A stretch of DNA of 64,000 nucleotides, taken from assembly GCF_046844695.1 (NCBI RefSeq), contig NZ_CP177354.1:1240001-1304000 (forward strand), written 5' to 3'. The notes under the pieces are model-generated. The model was not told where the DNA came from. It did no database searches and saw only the letters and a program-made list of their open reading frames with translations. Below are positions 42,501 through 50,749 of the stretch, in pieces (position 1 is the first letter of the stretch; each line of letters begins with the position of its first letter). A program made the position numbers and the translations under genes. Origin of the DNA: Pokkaliibacter plantistimulans (lineage in GTDB: Bacteria > Pseudomonadota > Gammaproteobacteria > Pseudomonadales > Balneatricaceae).

Positions 42501-43463
42501 TCAGCTGTTCTGTAGTGCCTGTCGTTCGGCCTTGTGCTGCTTCTGTTCCTTGAGTCGCTGCTTGTAGGCCGTGAGTTCATCAATACGGATGGCAAAGCGA
42601 TTTGGATGTATCTCATGGCCCCGCGCATGGGCATAGACTTGAGTGAACTCGGCCCCGAAAAACAGGATGCAGGCCGAGTAATGTACCCACAGCAGAATCA
42701 GCACAAAGGCACCGGCGGCACCGTAGGTGGAGACCGCACTTTCCCGCCCCAGATAGAGCGACAGCCCCCATTTTCCCAGAGTGAAGAGCAGCGAGGTGAT
42801 GGCGGCGCCAGTCCAGACGTCCAGCCAGCGAATGTCGGCATCGGGCAGAATCTTGAAAATCATGGCAAACAGCAGCGTAGTAACGGCAAAGCTGACCAGC
42901 AGGTTGAGCGCCTGCCAGAAGGCGCCGGGCAGTGGCATCACATCGCCGAGCCAGCCGGACAAGGCGCTCAGGCAGACAGTAATCACCAGAGAAGCCATCA
43001 GCAGCAGGCCGATACAGAACACCATGATCAGCGCCAGCAGCCGGTCAATCACCATGCCGCGCACCCCCCGGTCCGGTTTGGGCATGATGCCCCAGATGGT
43101 GTTCATGGCATCTTTCAGCTGACCGAAAATGCCGGTGGCACTGAAGATCAGCAGGCCGATACCGACAACGGCCATCAGCCCGCTGGAAGCGGTGGAGCGG
43201 GCGCTGTTGATCATGTTTTCCACCGCTGAGGCGCCCATCGGGCCGAGGGTCTCAGTCAGCTGTTCACTGATGGCGCCGCGGGCGGCGGCTTCGCCGAAGA
43301 TAAAGCCGGCCACGGAGATGGCAATGATGATCAGCGGTGCCAGCGAGAAAATGGAGTAATACGCCAGTGCCGCGGCCAGTCGCATGGCGCGGTCATCCAG
43401 CCAGGCCGTGGCGGTCATTTTCAGCAAGTGCCAGAGGCTGGGCAGGGAGCGTCCCGCAGACAT
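42501..43463 (-). CDS. YihY/BrkB-family inner-membrane protein
   Basis: The 320-residue protein has about six membrane segments, opening with MRLAAALAYYSIFSLAPLIIIAIS, the family signature. GAAITSLLFTLGKWGLSLYLGRES and GAAGAFVLILLWVHYSACILFFGAEFTQVYA lie near the end. A charged tail (KQRLKEQKQHKAERQ) follows. The family was once called ribonuclease BN by mistake; its true role in the envelope is unclear. Confidence 0.9.
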   Translation of the reverse strand: MSAGRSLPSLWHLLKMTATAWLDDRAMRLAAALAYYSIFSLAPLIIIAISVAGFIFGEAAARGAISEQLTETLGPMGASAVENMINSARSTASSGLMAVVGIGLLIFSATGIFGQLKDAMNTIWGIMPKPDRGVRGMVIDRLLALIMVFCIGLLLMASLVITVCLSALSGWLGDVMPLPGAFWQALNLLVSFAVTTLLFAMIFKILPDADIRWLDVWTGAAITSLLFTLGKWGLSLYLGRESAVSTYGAAGAFVLILLWVHYSACILFFGAEFTQVYAHARGHEIHPNRFAIRIDELTAYKQRLKEQKQHKAERQALQNS

Positions 43464-43743
43464 AATCGTTCCTTGGATAACAATGCTGCAGGGCAGGGCC
43501 GTGCAGTGAATAGAGGTAACGCGGTTATCTGCGGCAGATCACAGGCGCACTATGCTGGCCTGAACGGGTGAATATCTGTCGTCAGAAGATTGCAGCCAGG
43601 CTCTAGTCTATATGTCCGGATGGGGGGGAAGGCAAATCCGGCAGGGCGTTGCCGTGCGGAGACAGGCGGGTATACAGGAGAGAAAAACATCTGGGGCCGG
43701 GCGTCAGCCGCCCCAGACCGAAGGGAAGGGTAAAGAGGAAAAC

Positions 43744-44517
43744 TCAGCGCTCGACGAAGGCGCGCTCGATCACGTAGTGGCCCTGATCGCCGTGGCGTGA
43801 CTCGACAAAGCCGCGCTCATCAAGAATGGTGCAGAATTCTTTCAGCATGCTCGGGCTGCCACACAGCATAAAGCGGTCATGCTCGGGGTTGATATCGGGC
43901 AGGCCAATATCGGCCGTGAGCTTGCCGGAGGTCAGCAGGTCGGTCAGGCGACCCTGATTGCGGAACGGTTCACGGGTGACGGTGGGGTAATAGATCAGTT
44001 TTTCCCGCACCATGTCGCCGAAGAATTCATTGCCGGGCAGCTCTTCGGTGATGTATCGGGTATAGGCCAGTTCGGCCACGGTCCGGCAGCCGTGAGTGAG
44101 GATCACCTTGTCATAGGCGTCGTACACTTCCGGGTCCTTGATGATGCTCATGAACGGCGCCAGACCGGTGCCGGTGCTGAGCAGATACAGATTGCGGCCG
44201 GGCAGCAGGTGATCGTTGATCAGGGTGCCGGTGGTTTTACGACCGATAAAGACTTCATCACCGACCTGAATGTTCTGCAGTCGTGAGGTCAGCGGGCCAT
44301 CGGGTACCTTGATGCTGAAGAACTCCAGCTCTTCCTCATAGTTGGCACTGGCAATACTGTAGGCTCGCAGCAGAGGCTTACCTTCGACTTCCAGACCGAT
44401 CATGGTGAAATGGCCGTTCTTGAAGCGAAAACCGCTGTCACGTGTGGTCTTGAAGCTGAAAAGATTGTCGGTCCAGTGGTGGACGCTGAGCACGCGTTCT
44501 ACATTCAGGTTTGACAT
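43744..44517 (-). CDS. fpr: Ferredoxin/flavodoxin--NADP+ reductase
   Basis: The protein has 257 residues from ATG 44517. The FAD motif is RAYSIASANY, the NADP loop GTGLAPFMSI, and the C-terminus HYVIERAFVER carries the aromatic/FVER ending of the subclass I bacterial form. It moves electrons between NADPH and ferredoxin or flavodoxin, supporting oxidative stress defence and Fe-S repair. The frame to 44616 would add 33 residues without a ribosome site. In pseudomonads fpr is redox-controlled; no matching regulator lies next to it here. Confidence 0.92.
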   Translation of the reverse strand: MSNLNVERVLSVHHWTDNLFSFKTTRDSGFRFKNGHFTMIGLEVEGKPLLRAYSIASANYEEELEFFSIKVPDGPLTSRLQNIQVGDEVFIGRKTTGTLINDHLLPGRNLYLLSTGTGLAPFMSIIKDPEVYDAYDKVILTHGCRTVAELAYTRYITEELPGNEFFGDMVREKLIYYPTVTREPFRNQGRLTDLLTSGKLTADIGLPDINPEHDRFMLCGSPSMLKEFCTILDERGFVESRHGDQGHYVIERAFVER

Positions 44518-44828
44518 GGCGACCTCAGAGAAGTGTCGGAGCGCGGGTCCCGGTGAGAACGTCATCGCAGACTGCTGCAGTGTGACGTCGTTCCTGATGC
44601 GAAGAGGCGCGCTCAAAGAAGATGGGCTTCACTCTATGCCTGGGCCCTTTATATGGAAAATAGATAGTTTTTCTAAAGTTGATCAGCTGAACTGATTCCA
44701 GCAGTTCATAGCGCCAGCGGTTATAAAAACAAGAGCATCCATTGTGCTGACGATCTCGCAGACAAACGCAACGCCGTCTAGGCTTGCTCTTATAAATCAA
44801 ATGATTAGCCGGGTTTGAGAGTACATCT
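44518..44828. promoter_or_regulatory. Divergent promoter region of fpr and the channel gene
   Basis: This 311-base gap has an AT-rich block at about 44645-44685, where fpr promoter boxes are expected on the minus strand. A second AT-rich stretch (near 44790) lies before the channel start. I could not identify a convincing specific operator. Confidence 0.35.
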
Positions 44829-45260
44829 ATGATGTTTGAGGTGTTTCTGGTCAATTCTGTGGTGGTCTCGCTGGCGGTCGGCGTGCACTACGAATTCCTC
44901 TATCGACTGACCACGCTGTTACCAAAAATGCGAATGTTGCACCGATCTCGCATCGTGCTGGGGGTGATGGGTGCGCTGGTGGCCCATGCGGTGGAAGTGT
45001 GGATTTTCGCCATCGCCTACTTCTTTATGCATCACACCGACGGCTGGGGGCAGCTGACTGGCAGCTTTGATGGTTCACTGATGGACTGCGCCTACTTTTC
45101 CTTCACTGTGTTCAGCACCGTGGGATTTGGTGATATCGAGCCTGCCGGACATCTGCGTTACCTGACCGGTATCGAGTCACTGACCGGCTTGTTGCTGGTG
45201 ACCTGGAGCGCGTCTTTTCTGTTTCTGGAAATGGAGCGCTACTGGAAAACGCGGCTGTGA
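44829..45260 (+). CDS. Two-helix potassium-channel-like protein
   Basis: The 143-residue protein has three or four hydrophobic segments and the filter motif STVGFGDIEP between the last two, the K+-selective TVGFGD signature. There is no C-terminal RCK domain. It probably forms a tetrameric channel in the inner membrane; gating is unknown. Confidence 0.8.
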   Translation: MMFEVFLVNSVVVSLAVGVHYEFLYRLTTLLPKMRMLHRSRIVLGVMGALVAHAVEVWIFAIAYFFMHHTDGWGQLTGSFDGSLMDCAYFSFTVFSTVGFGDIEPAGHLRYLTGIESLTGLLLVTWSASFLFLEMERYWKTRL

Positions 45261-45388
45261 ATGAAAGAAGAGCAGAAAAGCAGCAAGAGAGCAGGGTAAA
45301 CAGAAAAAGCGGGAAGCAGCGGGAAACAGCTCAGCAGCTGACCTGCCAGCATGCTGCGGCAGGTCAGGGGTAAGGCGTTGGGCTGGTG

Positions 45389-45937
45389 TTATGCCAGCAG
45401 GTTATGGGTGACGTCTTCCCAGTAGAAACGATAGACCCAGGCGTGAATATTGCCGGCGACTTCCTCCAGCTCACGCTCAACCCGCTCACCGCCCCAGCGC
45501 AGATAGGCATTCACGGCGGTCTTGTTGGCTTCAAATACCCACAGGTGCATGCTCTTGCTGCCCGCTTCTTCCAGACTCCAGCGTGCACCACGCTGTGCCA
45601 GCTGGCGGCCCAGACCGCGGCCTTTCAGCTCCGGCTGCACATGCATGTTGTCCAGCAGGGTGCCCCAGCTGGGCTCTTCCGGCTTGCGACAGTAGACAAA
45701 ACCGATCAGCTCACCGTGCTCTTCGGCGAGACAGAGAAAATCATCCTTGCCCTGATAATCGGCCGGGCGGCCAGCCAGCACCTCCAGCCAGCGACTCTTG
45801 TGGATATTGGGCACCTGCTGATCAAGAAAGGCATCGGGCAGAATACCGCGCAGGCTGGTTTGCCAGCTCAGGGTATGCAGTTTGGCAATGGCTTCCGCGT
45901 CTTCTGAATGCGCTTGTCGATATACGAGATTTGTCAT
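45389..45937 (-). CDS. GNAT-family N-acetyltransferase
   Basis: The protein has 182 residues from ATG 45937, which overlaps the stop of srkA by 4 bases (ATGA). The GNAT core shows MHVQPELKGRGLGRQLAQRG (acetyl-CoA loop) and LWVFEANKTAVNAYLRWGG. It is probably translated together with srkA. Substrate unknown. Confidence 0.85.
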   Translation of the reverse strand: MTNLVYRQAHSEDAEAIAKLHTLSWQTSLRGILPDAFLDQQVPNIHKSRWLEVLAGRPADYQGKDDFLCLAEEHGELIGFVYCRKPEEPSWGTLLDNMHVQPELKGRGLGRQLAQRGARWSLEEAGSKSMHLWVFEANKTAVNAYLRWGGERVERELEEVAGNIHAWVYRFYWEDVTHNLLA

Positions 45938-46971
45938 TGTAATAACCATTCATTGCGGGAATTTTGCATCTCCAGAATCTGCAGATGCAGGGTGTTGAGG
46001 TGATCCTGCCAGTAGTCTTCCCGTGCCAGCCAGGGGAAGTGCATGGGGAAGGCGGGGTCATCCCAGCGACGCGCCAGCCAGGCACTGTAGTGCATCAGCC
46101 TCAGGCTGCGCAGGGCATCGATCAGATGCAGCTGGCGTCGGTCGAAATCGTGGAAGGTCTCATAACCTTCCAGCAGCTCGATCAGCTGCAGGGATTGCTG
46201 CTGGTGATCACCACTGAGCAGCATCCAGATATCCTGTACCGCCGGGGCCATCACGCTGTCGTCAAAGTCAACGAAGTGCGGGCGTTCATCACGCCAGAGC
46301 ACGTTGCCGGGGTGGCAGTCGCCGTGTACCCGAATCCATTCCACCTTTCCGATTTGGACAAAACGCTGCTCGATTAATTCCAGCAGCTGCGCCGAAATAG
46401 CGTCATAGCGGTCACGCAGGTGACGCGGCAGCAGCGGGCTTTGCAGCAGGAAGCTGCGGCTGTCGTGGCCAAAGCGCTGCACGCTCAGTGCTGGCCGTGC
46501 CACATAGGGCTGGGCGGCACCCACAGCATGAATACGGCCGATGGTCATCCCCAGCTGGAACAGATGATCAGGGTTGTCCAGCTCCGGCGCCTGTCCGCCC
46601 TGACGGCGAAACAGTGAGAAGCGAAAGCCCTGATGCTCAAACAGTGTCTGACCGGCGTCGCCCGGCTGAGGCAGCGCGCTGTAGCGCTGTTCCAGTTCCG
46701 CCCGGGTAGCTGGCGCGACCACTGACAGATCCTGCTCCTGCAGTGCCTGACAGAAGGTGTGTTCCTCAAGGATGGCGGCATCGTCCCAGCGGGCCGGGCG
46801 ATAGAACTTGGCAATCAGAGGCTGATGTTCTTCGATGCCAACCTGATAGACACGGTTCTCGTAGGAGTTGAGGGTAAACAGGCGGGCATCGCTGAGCAGG
46901 CCGGTGCTTTCAACCGCGTCCAACACCAGTTCCGGCGTCAGGGCTTCATAGGGATGGGCAGTGGAGGTCAT
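45934..46971 (-). CDS. srkA: Stress response kinase A
   Basis: This 345-residue protein of the aminoglycoside-phosphotransferase-like fold matches SrkA (YihE/RdoA) in length and motifs. YENRVYQVG is the nucleotide loop, IAKFYRP carries the Lys, HGDCHPGNVLWRD is the catalytic loop and FVDFDD the metal loop. It is a Ser/Thr kinase that protects cells under envelope and oxidative stress. It is the first gene of a two-gene unit with the GNAT protein. Confidence 0.92.
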   Translation of the reverse strand: MTSTAHPYEALTPELVLDAVESTGLLSDARLFTLNSYENRVYQVGIEEHQPLIAKFYRPARWDDAAILEEHTFCQALQEQDLSVVAPATRAELEQRYSALPQPGDAGQTLFEHQGFRFSLFRRQGGQAPELDNPDHLFQLGMTIGRIHAVGAAQPYVARPALSVQRFGHDSRSFLLQSPLLPRHLRDRYDAISAQLLELIEQRFVQIGKVEWIRVHGDCHPGNVLWRDERPHFVDFDDSVMAPAVQDIWMLLSGDHQQQSLQLIELLEGYETFHDFDRRQLHLIDALRSLRLMHYSAWLARRWDDPAFPMHFPWLAREDYWQDHLNTLHLQILEMQNSRNEWLLQ

Positions 46972-47208
46972 AGGTAATCCGGCCTACAGCGCTAACAGGT
47001 GGAGCAAACGGTCAGGTTCGCATGGCAGACAGCATCTCTGCCCAGAGGGTCTTGAGCTGAGAATACGCTGCCTGCGCTGCGCTGATGACGTGTGCTCCGG
47101 CCTGTTAAAGCCAATGTCATGTTAGTCAGGCCGATGATTGTAGGTGCAGGGCGGAGTGAAGTCCAAAGGCGTCCCATGCCGAAACGTAACTGAGCCTCTT
47201 TTCAGCGC

Positions 47209-47239
47209 TTGACCTCGAGTTAACTCTAAGTCTTAGGCT
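47209..47239 (+). promoter_or_regulatory. MerR-family-type promoter with 19-base spacer and operator
   Basis: TTGACC (47209-47214) and TAGGCT (47234-47239) are separated by 19 bases, the over-long spacer typical of MerR-controlled promoters. In the spacer lies a 7-4-7 inverted repeat (47213-47230) CCTCGAG-TTAA-CTCTAAG, whose right half matches the NmlR/AdhR-type half-site. It lies 54 bases before the next gene. The regulator is not in the window. Confidence 0.65.
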
Positions 47240-47292
47240 GCGAATACTGGCAGAGCAGAGGTGCTGCCTGCCGCTATCGACAGGAACGAGCA

Positions 47293-47793
47293 ATGAACAA
47301 GATACCGACCCAGCCCAGCAACAACTCAGCAAACATCGATCCAGCAAACATCGATCCAGCAAACATCGATCCAGCGAACAGCAGTCCAGCGAACAGCAAT
47401 CCAGCATATAACGACCCGCGCTATCAGGCGGGCTGGCACAAACTGGCAGAAGTGGATGGTGAACAGGGGCAGCGGGTGATCGACAGCCTGCAGGGCATCG
47501 CTCCCGATATGGCGCGTTACATCATCGAGTTCGGTTTTGGTGACATCTATTCACGGCCGGGGCTGGACCTGCGCAGCCGCGAAATTGCCACCGTGGCTGC
47601 GCTGACGGCCCTTGGCCATGCCCAGCCGCAGCTCCGGGTGCATATTCACGGCGCACTGAATGTGGGTGTGACACCGACGGAAGTGATCGAGACCATCATG
47701 CAGATGGCGCTGTATGCAGGCTTTCCGGCAGCACTTAATGCCCTGTTCAGTTGCAGGGAAGTGTTCGCTGAGCGGGGTGTATCGCCTGCCTGA
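47293..47793 (+). CDS. Carboxymuconolactone decarboxylase/AhpD-like family protein
   Basis: The 166-residue protein is a CMD-family alpha-helical domain (RSREIATVAALTALGHAQPQLRVHIHGALNVGVTPTEVIETIMQMALYAGFPAALNAL). The CxxC of AhpD is missing, so it is nearer the gamma-CMD group. Its N-terminus (about 14-38) is five repeats of an N-x-x-P-A pentapeptide. It is behind a MerR-type promoter, which hints at an electrophile or aldehyde stress role. Function is inferred from family and promoter. Confidence 0.8.
   Translation: MNKIPTQPSNNSANIDPANIDPANIDPANSSPANSNPAYNDPRYQAGWHKLAEVDGEQGQRVIDSLQGIAPDMARYIIEFGFGDIYSRPGLDLRSREIATVAALTALGHAQPQLRVHIHGALNVGVTPTEVIETIMQMALYAGFPAALNALFSCREVFAERGVSPA
47332..47406 (+). 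repeat. Five tandem 15-base repeats inside the CMD gene
   Basis: Units of 15 bases (AACATCGATCCAGCA type) follow one another five times, in frame, encoding NIDPA, NIDPA, NIDPA, NSSPA, NSNPA. The first three copies are nearly identical; the last two differ. Such repeats change number by slippage without changing the frame. Confidence 0.9.
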
Positions 47794-47969
47794 AACCTGT
47801 TCACCATCTGCCGGAGCGTGATGACAGGCGGGTGCGAAACATCTTGAACCAGTTCCACCTGCCTGTGGCAGGACAGCTCTATATGAAACATATATGATTC
47901 GCATACGTTTTATATGGGTGCTGTACAGCGGTGGTGGTCACCCTGCCCAGTGTCCCGCAGGAACCTGTC

Positions 47970-48188
47970 ATGGGAATCGTCAATATCTCTGATGCCATGC
48001 ATCAGGAAGTGCGTCGCGCCAGTCAGGCGCTGACGCGCTCCATCAATGCTCAGGCCGAGCATTGGATGAAGATCGGCATGCTGGCCGAGCTGAATCCTGA
48101 ACTTTGCTATGCCGATATTTGCCGGCTGCTGATGAGTTCACCCACTTTACCTCTGTCGGAGCTGGCTGATGTCCGCCATTCAAATTAA
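47970..48188 (+). CDS. ParD-like antitoxin-family protein
   Basis: This 72-residue protein starts at ATG 47970, with AGGAA upstream. It begins MGIVNISDAMHQEVRRASQALTRSINAQAEHWMKIGMLAELNP, the ParD-like (PF11903-type) pattern, a ribbon-helix-helix-like DNA-binding fold. Such proteins are often found next to type I methionine aminopeptidase; here the stop lies inside map by 20 bases. No RelE/ParE-type toxin gene is adjacent. It may regulate map or be an orphan antitoxin. Confidence 0.75.
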   Translation: MGIVNISDAMHQEVRRASQALTRSINAQAEHWMKIGMLAELNPELCYADICRLLMSSPTLPLSELADVRHSN

Positions 48189-48954
48189 GACCCCTGAAGA
48201 ACTGGCCCTGATGCGTGAGTCGGGCCGCCTGCTGGCGCAGGTGTTTGCCCATCTCGACGGCTTTATCAAACCCGGCGTCAGTACCCTGGCCATCGACCGT
48301 GAAGTGGAACGCTTTATCGTCGAGGAGCTGAAGGCCCGCCCGGCTTCCAAGGGCCAGTATGATTTCCCCTTCTGCCTGAACACTTCCATCAACGATGTGA
48401 TCTGTCATGGCATGCCCAGCGAAAGCGATGTGCTGCGCGAAGGCGATATCGTCAACTGCGACATCACACTGGAAAAGAACGGCTTTATTGCCGACTCCAG
48501 CAAGATGTATCTGGTGGGCGAGGTATCGGCAGCAGCCAGCAAGCTAGTCAAAGGCACTTATGAAGCACTGTGGAAAGGCATCCGGCTGGTACGCCCCGGT
48601 GCGCATCTGGGTGACATCGGTTTTGTGATCGAGCAGTTCGCCAAGAAGCAGGGCTACTCGGTAGTGCAGGAATACTGTGGCCATGGCATTGGCCGGGAAA
48701 TGCATGAAGAGCCGCAGGTGCTGCACTATGGCCGCCGTGGTACCGGCGTCAAGCTCAGACCCGGTATGGTGTTCACCATCGAGCCGATGATCAATCAGGG
48801 CGTACGCCACAACACCACGGATGAAGACGGCTGGACGGTACGCACCCGCGACGGCAAGTTGTCGGCACAGTGGGAGCACACCATTGCTGTAACTGAAACC
48901 GGCTATGAAGTGCTGACATTACGCGAAGAAGAGCGTCTGGCCGGGCTCGGTTAA
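48169..48954 (+). CDS. map: Type I methionine aminopeptidase
   Basis: The 261-residue protein has the five metal ligands in order: Asp in NCDITLEKN, Asp in IADSSK, His in GHGIGREMHEEP, Glu in FTIEPM and Glu in QWEHTI. It removes the N-terminal Met from nascent proteins. It starts inside the ParD-like gene. The NCDIT and IADSS forms differ a little from the housekeeping NVDVT/GDTS forms, so it may be a second map copy. Confidence 0.92.
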   Translation: MSAIQIKTPEELALMRESGRLLAQVFAHLDGFIKPGVSTLAIDREVERFIVEELKARPASKGQYDFPFCLNTSINDVICHGMPSESDVLREGDIVNCDITLEKNGFIADSSKMYLVGEVSAAASKLVKGTYEALWKGIRLVRPGAHLGDIGFVIEQFAKKQGYSVVQEYCGHGIGREMHEEPQVLHYGRRGTGVKLRPGMVFTIEPMINQGVRHNTTDEDGWTVRTRDGKLSAQWEHTIAVTETGYEVLTLREEERLAGLG

Positions 48955-49094
48955 GGTTTCTTGCAGGTGATGACCCGAGACAGCTGACCTTCTGTGCAGC
49001 TGTCTGCCCCCGCTTTTATTCCCCCCTCTATTCCCCCTCTGTTTATTCAGCCCAGCAATAGCAGGCGGTGAGCCTGTGCTGACCCTGCGTCTGT

Positions 49095-49502
49095 TTATTT
49101 CAGTAATGGCAGATTGCCGGACAGTGAAGTCACCAGCGCTTTCGGCCCGAACAGCAGCAGACCGTGATAGGTCAGGCGGCGGCCATCCTGCTGCAAGCGT
49201 TCACTGTACTGCTCGTAGCTGCGGGCGGTCTGCGCTTCCTGACAGAAATCCACCACCTGTAAATCCGGCGCCAGCTCGGCGGCCTGCTGGCGCAGACTGT
49301 GCAGGCGTTCGACATCCGCCGCCAGAATGGGCAACGGCAACTGGGTGATGCCCTGATGCAGCAGCCCTTCACTGTCGGTAATCAGCGGGCCGTTGATATC
49401 GGGCTGCAGCTTGCCGATACCGAGTGCCAGCACGGCGGCGGTGTTGGCGATCAGGCCAGTGGGCAGGGCAGGGTTGATGATCAGTACGCAGCGGTGGGAC
49501 AT
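49095..49502 (-). CDS. DUF2000 family protein
   Basis: The 135-residue protein begins MSHRCVLIINPALPTGLIANTAAVLALGIGKL and has PLPILAADVERL in the middle, which fits DUF2000 (possible peptidyl-tRNA hydrolase-like fold). Function is unknown. It is on the opposite strand to map, with a 140-base gap between their ends. Confidence 0.75.
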   Translation of the reverse strand: MSHRCVLIINPALPTGLIANTAAVLALGIGKLQPDINGPLITDSEGLLHQGITQLPLPILAADVERLHSLRQQAAELAPDLQVVDFCQEAQTARSYEQYSERLQQDGRRLTYHGLLLFGPKALVTSLSGNLPLLK

Positions 49503-49580
49503 AGTCTTTCTCCTGACGGTAAGACAGTCACCCTAACCGCTGCACCTGCGGTCTGGATTGAAGGAAATTGCGCTTTTATA

Positions 49581-49589
49581 GTTAAGACT
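49581..49589 (+). repeat. Left target-site duplication of the IS element
   Basis: GTTAAGACT lies immediately outside the left end of the element and is repeated exactly at 50625-50633. A 9-base duplication is typical of the IS903-like group of IS5. Confidence 0.9.
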
Positions 49590-50624
49590 GGCTTTGTTGC
49601 ATAAATAGAGCCAGCTTACAAAGCCCCTTTCCCCGGACGAATTTATGGCATACGCACCGTCATCGGTGTCCCAAGCTGCGTGAAGCGGTTCAGGATGGCT
49701 GCTCGCACCTGCAGTTCGGCCACCTGACGGTCGAAATCTTTCGCCATGACCCGCTCACCCAGCCGCTTGAAACACCGCATTTTGGTTTCTACCAGGCTGC
49801 GCCGGTGGTAACCGCTCCACCTTTTCCAGAGCGTTTGCCCCAGATAACGCGTCGCCCGCAAAATCGCGTTACGGGCCTTCGCCCCCGCTCGGTTCTCCTT
49901 CCACAGCCTCCCATTCTTGCGCGTGGGAATCACCGCTTCCGCCTCTCGCTGAGCGATCGCCTCATGACAGTCTCGGGTGTCGTAGGCACCATCACCGCTG
50001 ACGGATGCGATCTCTTCCTCCGCTGGAATCTGACTCAGTAACTCTGGCAGCATCGGTGCGTCCCCCACGGTGTTGTCGGTGACCTCAATGGCCCGAATTT
50101 CCAGCATCTGCGCATCAATACCTAAATGCACTTTGCGCCACTGGCGGCGGTAGTCTGCACCGTGTTTTTTTGTTTTCCACTTGCCTTCGCCCAGCATCTT
50201 GATCCCCGTGCTGTCGATCAGGAGATGCAGCCCCGACGTGCTGGGGCGGTAAGGAATCGAGATATTCAGCGACTTCTGACGTCGGCATATCGTGCTGTAG
50301 TCCGGCGCAGGCCAGTTCAGTCCCGCCACGCTGAGCATACTTTGCACCATGCCCACCGCCTGGCGCAGGGCAAGGCCGAACAGGTTTTTGATCGTCAGGC
50401 AGAACTGAATGGCCGCATCGCTGAAGAGCTGTGTACGTCCACGCTGGCCTCGTGGCGTCCCATGCCAGGTCATGTCCCGGTCCAGCCAGATCATCAATGA
50501 CCCACGCGCTTTGAGCGCGGCGTTGTAGGACTTCCAGTTCGTTGTTTTGTACTTCGGGGAGGCAGGCTTGTTCATGCCTTCATTCTACTGCAGGGAAACC
50601 CGCTCCGATTTGTGCAACAAAGCC
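49590..50624 (-). mobile_element. Intact IS5-family (IS903-like) insertion sequence
   Basis: This is a 1035-base element with matching terminal inverted repeats. Both ends, read inward, start GGCTTTGTTGCA, then one mismatch, then AAAT. The element is flanked by perfect 9-base direct repeats. A single transposase gene on the minus strand fills it. The identical duplications and intact frame point to a recent insertion. It landed between the DUF2000 gene and the AT-rich NTPase gene, upstream of the latter. Confidence 0.93.
49643..50575 (-). CDS. IS5-family transposase (DDE)
   Basis: The 310-residue protein has the DDE catalytic residues: Asp in LLIDSTGIK, Asp in VSGDGAYDT and Glu in YHRRSLVETKM. 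The latter keeps the Y-x2-R-x3-E-x6-K signature of the IS4/IS5 superfamily. The N-terminus (MNKPASPKYKTTNWKSYN) is typical of IS903-like members. The frame is intact, so it is probably functional. Confidence 0.95.
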   Translation of the reverse strand: MNKPASPKYKTTNWKSYNAALKARGSLMIWLDRDMTWHGTPRGQRGRTQLFSDAAIQFCLTIKNLFGLALRQAVGMVQSMLSVAGLNWPAPDYSTICRRQKSLNISIPYRPSTSGLHLLIDSTGIKMLGEGKWKTKKHGADYRRQWRKVHLGIDAQMLEIRAIEVTDNTVGDAPMLPELLSQIPAEEEIASVSGDGAYDTRDCHEAIAQREAEAVIPTRKNGRLWKENRAGAKARNAILRATRYLGQTLWKRWSGYHRRSLVETKMRCFKRLGERVMAKDFDRQVAELQVRAAILNRFTQLGTPMTVRMP

Positions 50625-50633
50625 GTTAAGACT
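50625..50633 (+). repeat. Right target-site duplication of the IS element
   Basis: A second exact copy of GTTAAGACT, directly outside the right inverted repeat (ends at 50624). Confidence 0.9.
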
Positions 50634-50749
50634 CACGGTTATACTGATTTTTCCAACATGTTTTTGATATTTATCTGTTATGTTTTATTCTTTAATTGTT
50701 ATCCGACAGATTGTATAAGAAACTGTTTGAAAATATTTTAGAGGTTGCC

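Noticed and set aside
47970..48188. Complete ParDE toxin-antitoxin pair
   Set aside because: No toxin-like gene lies next to the ParD-like gene; the neighbour is methionine aminopeptidase.
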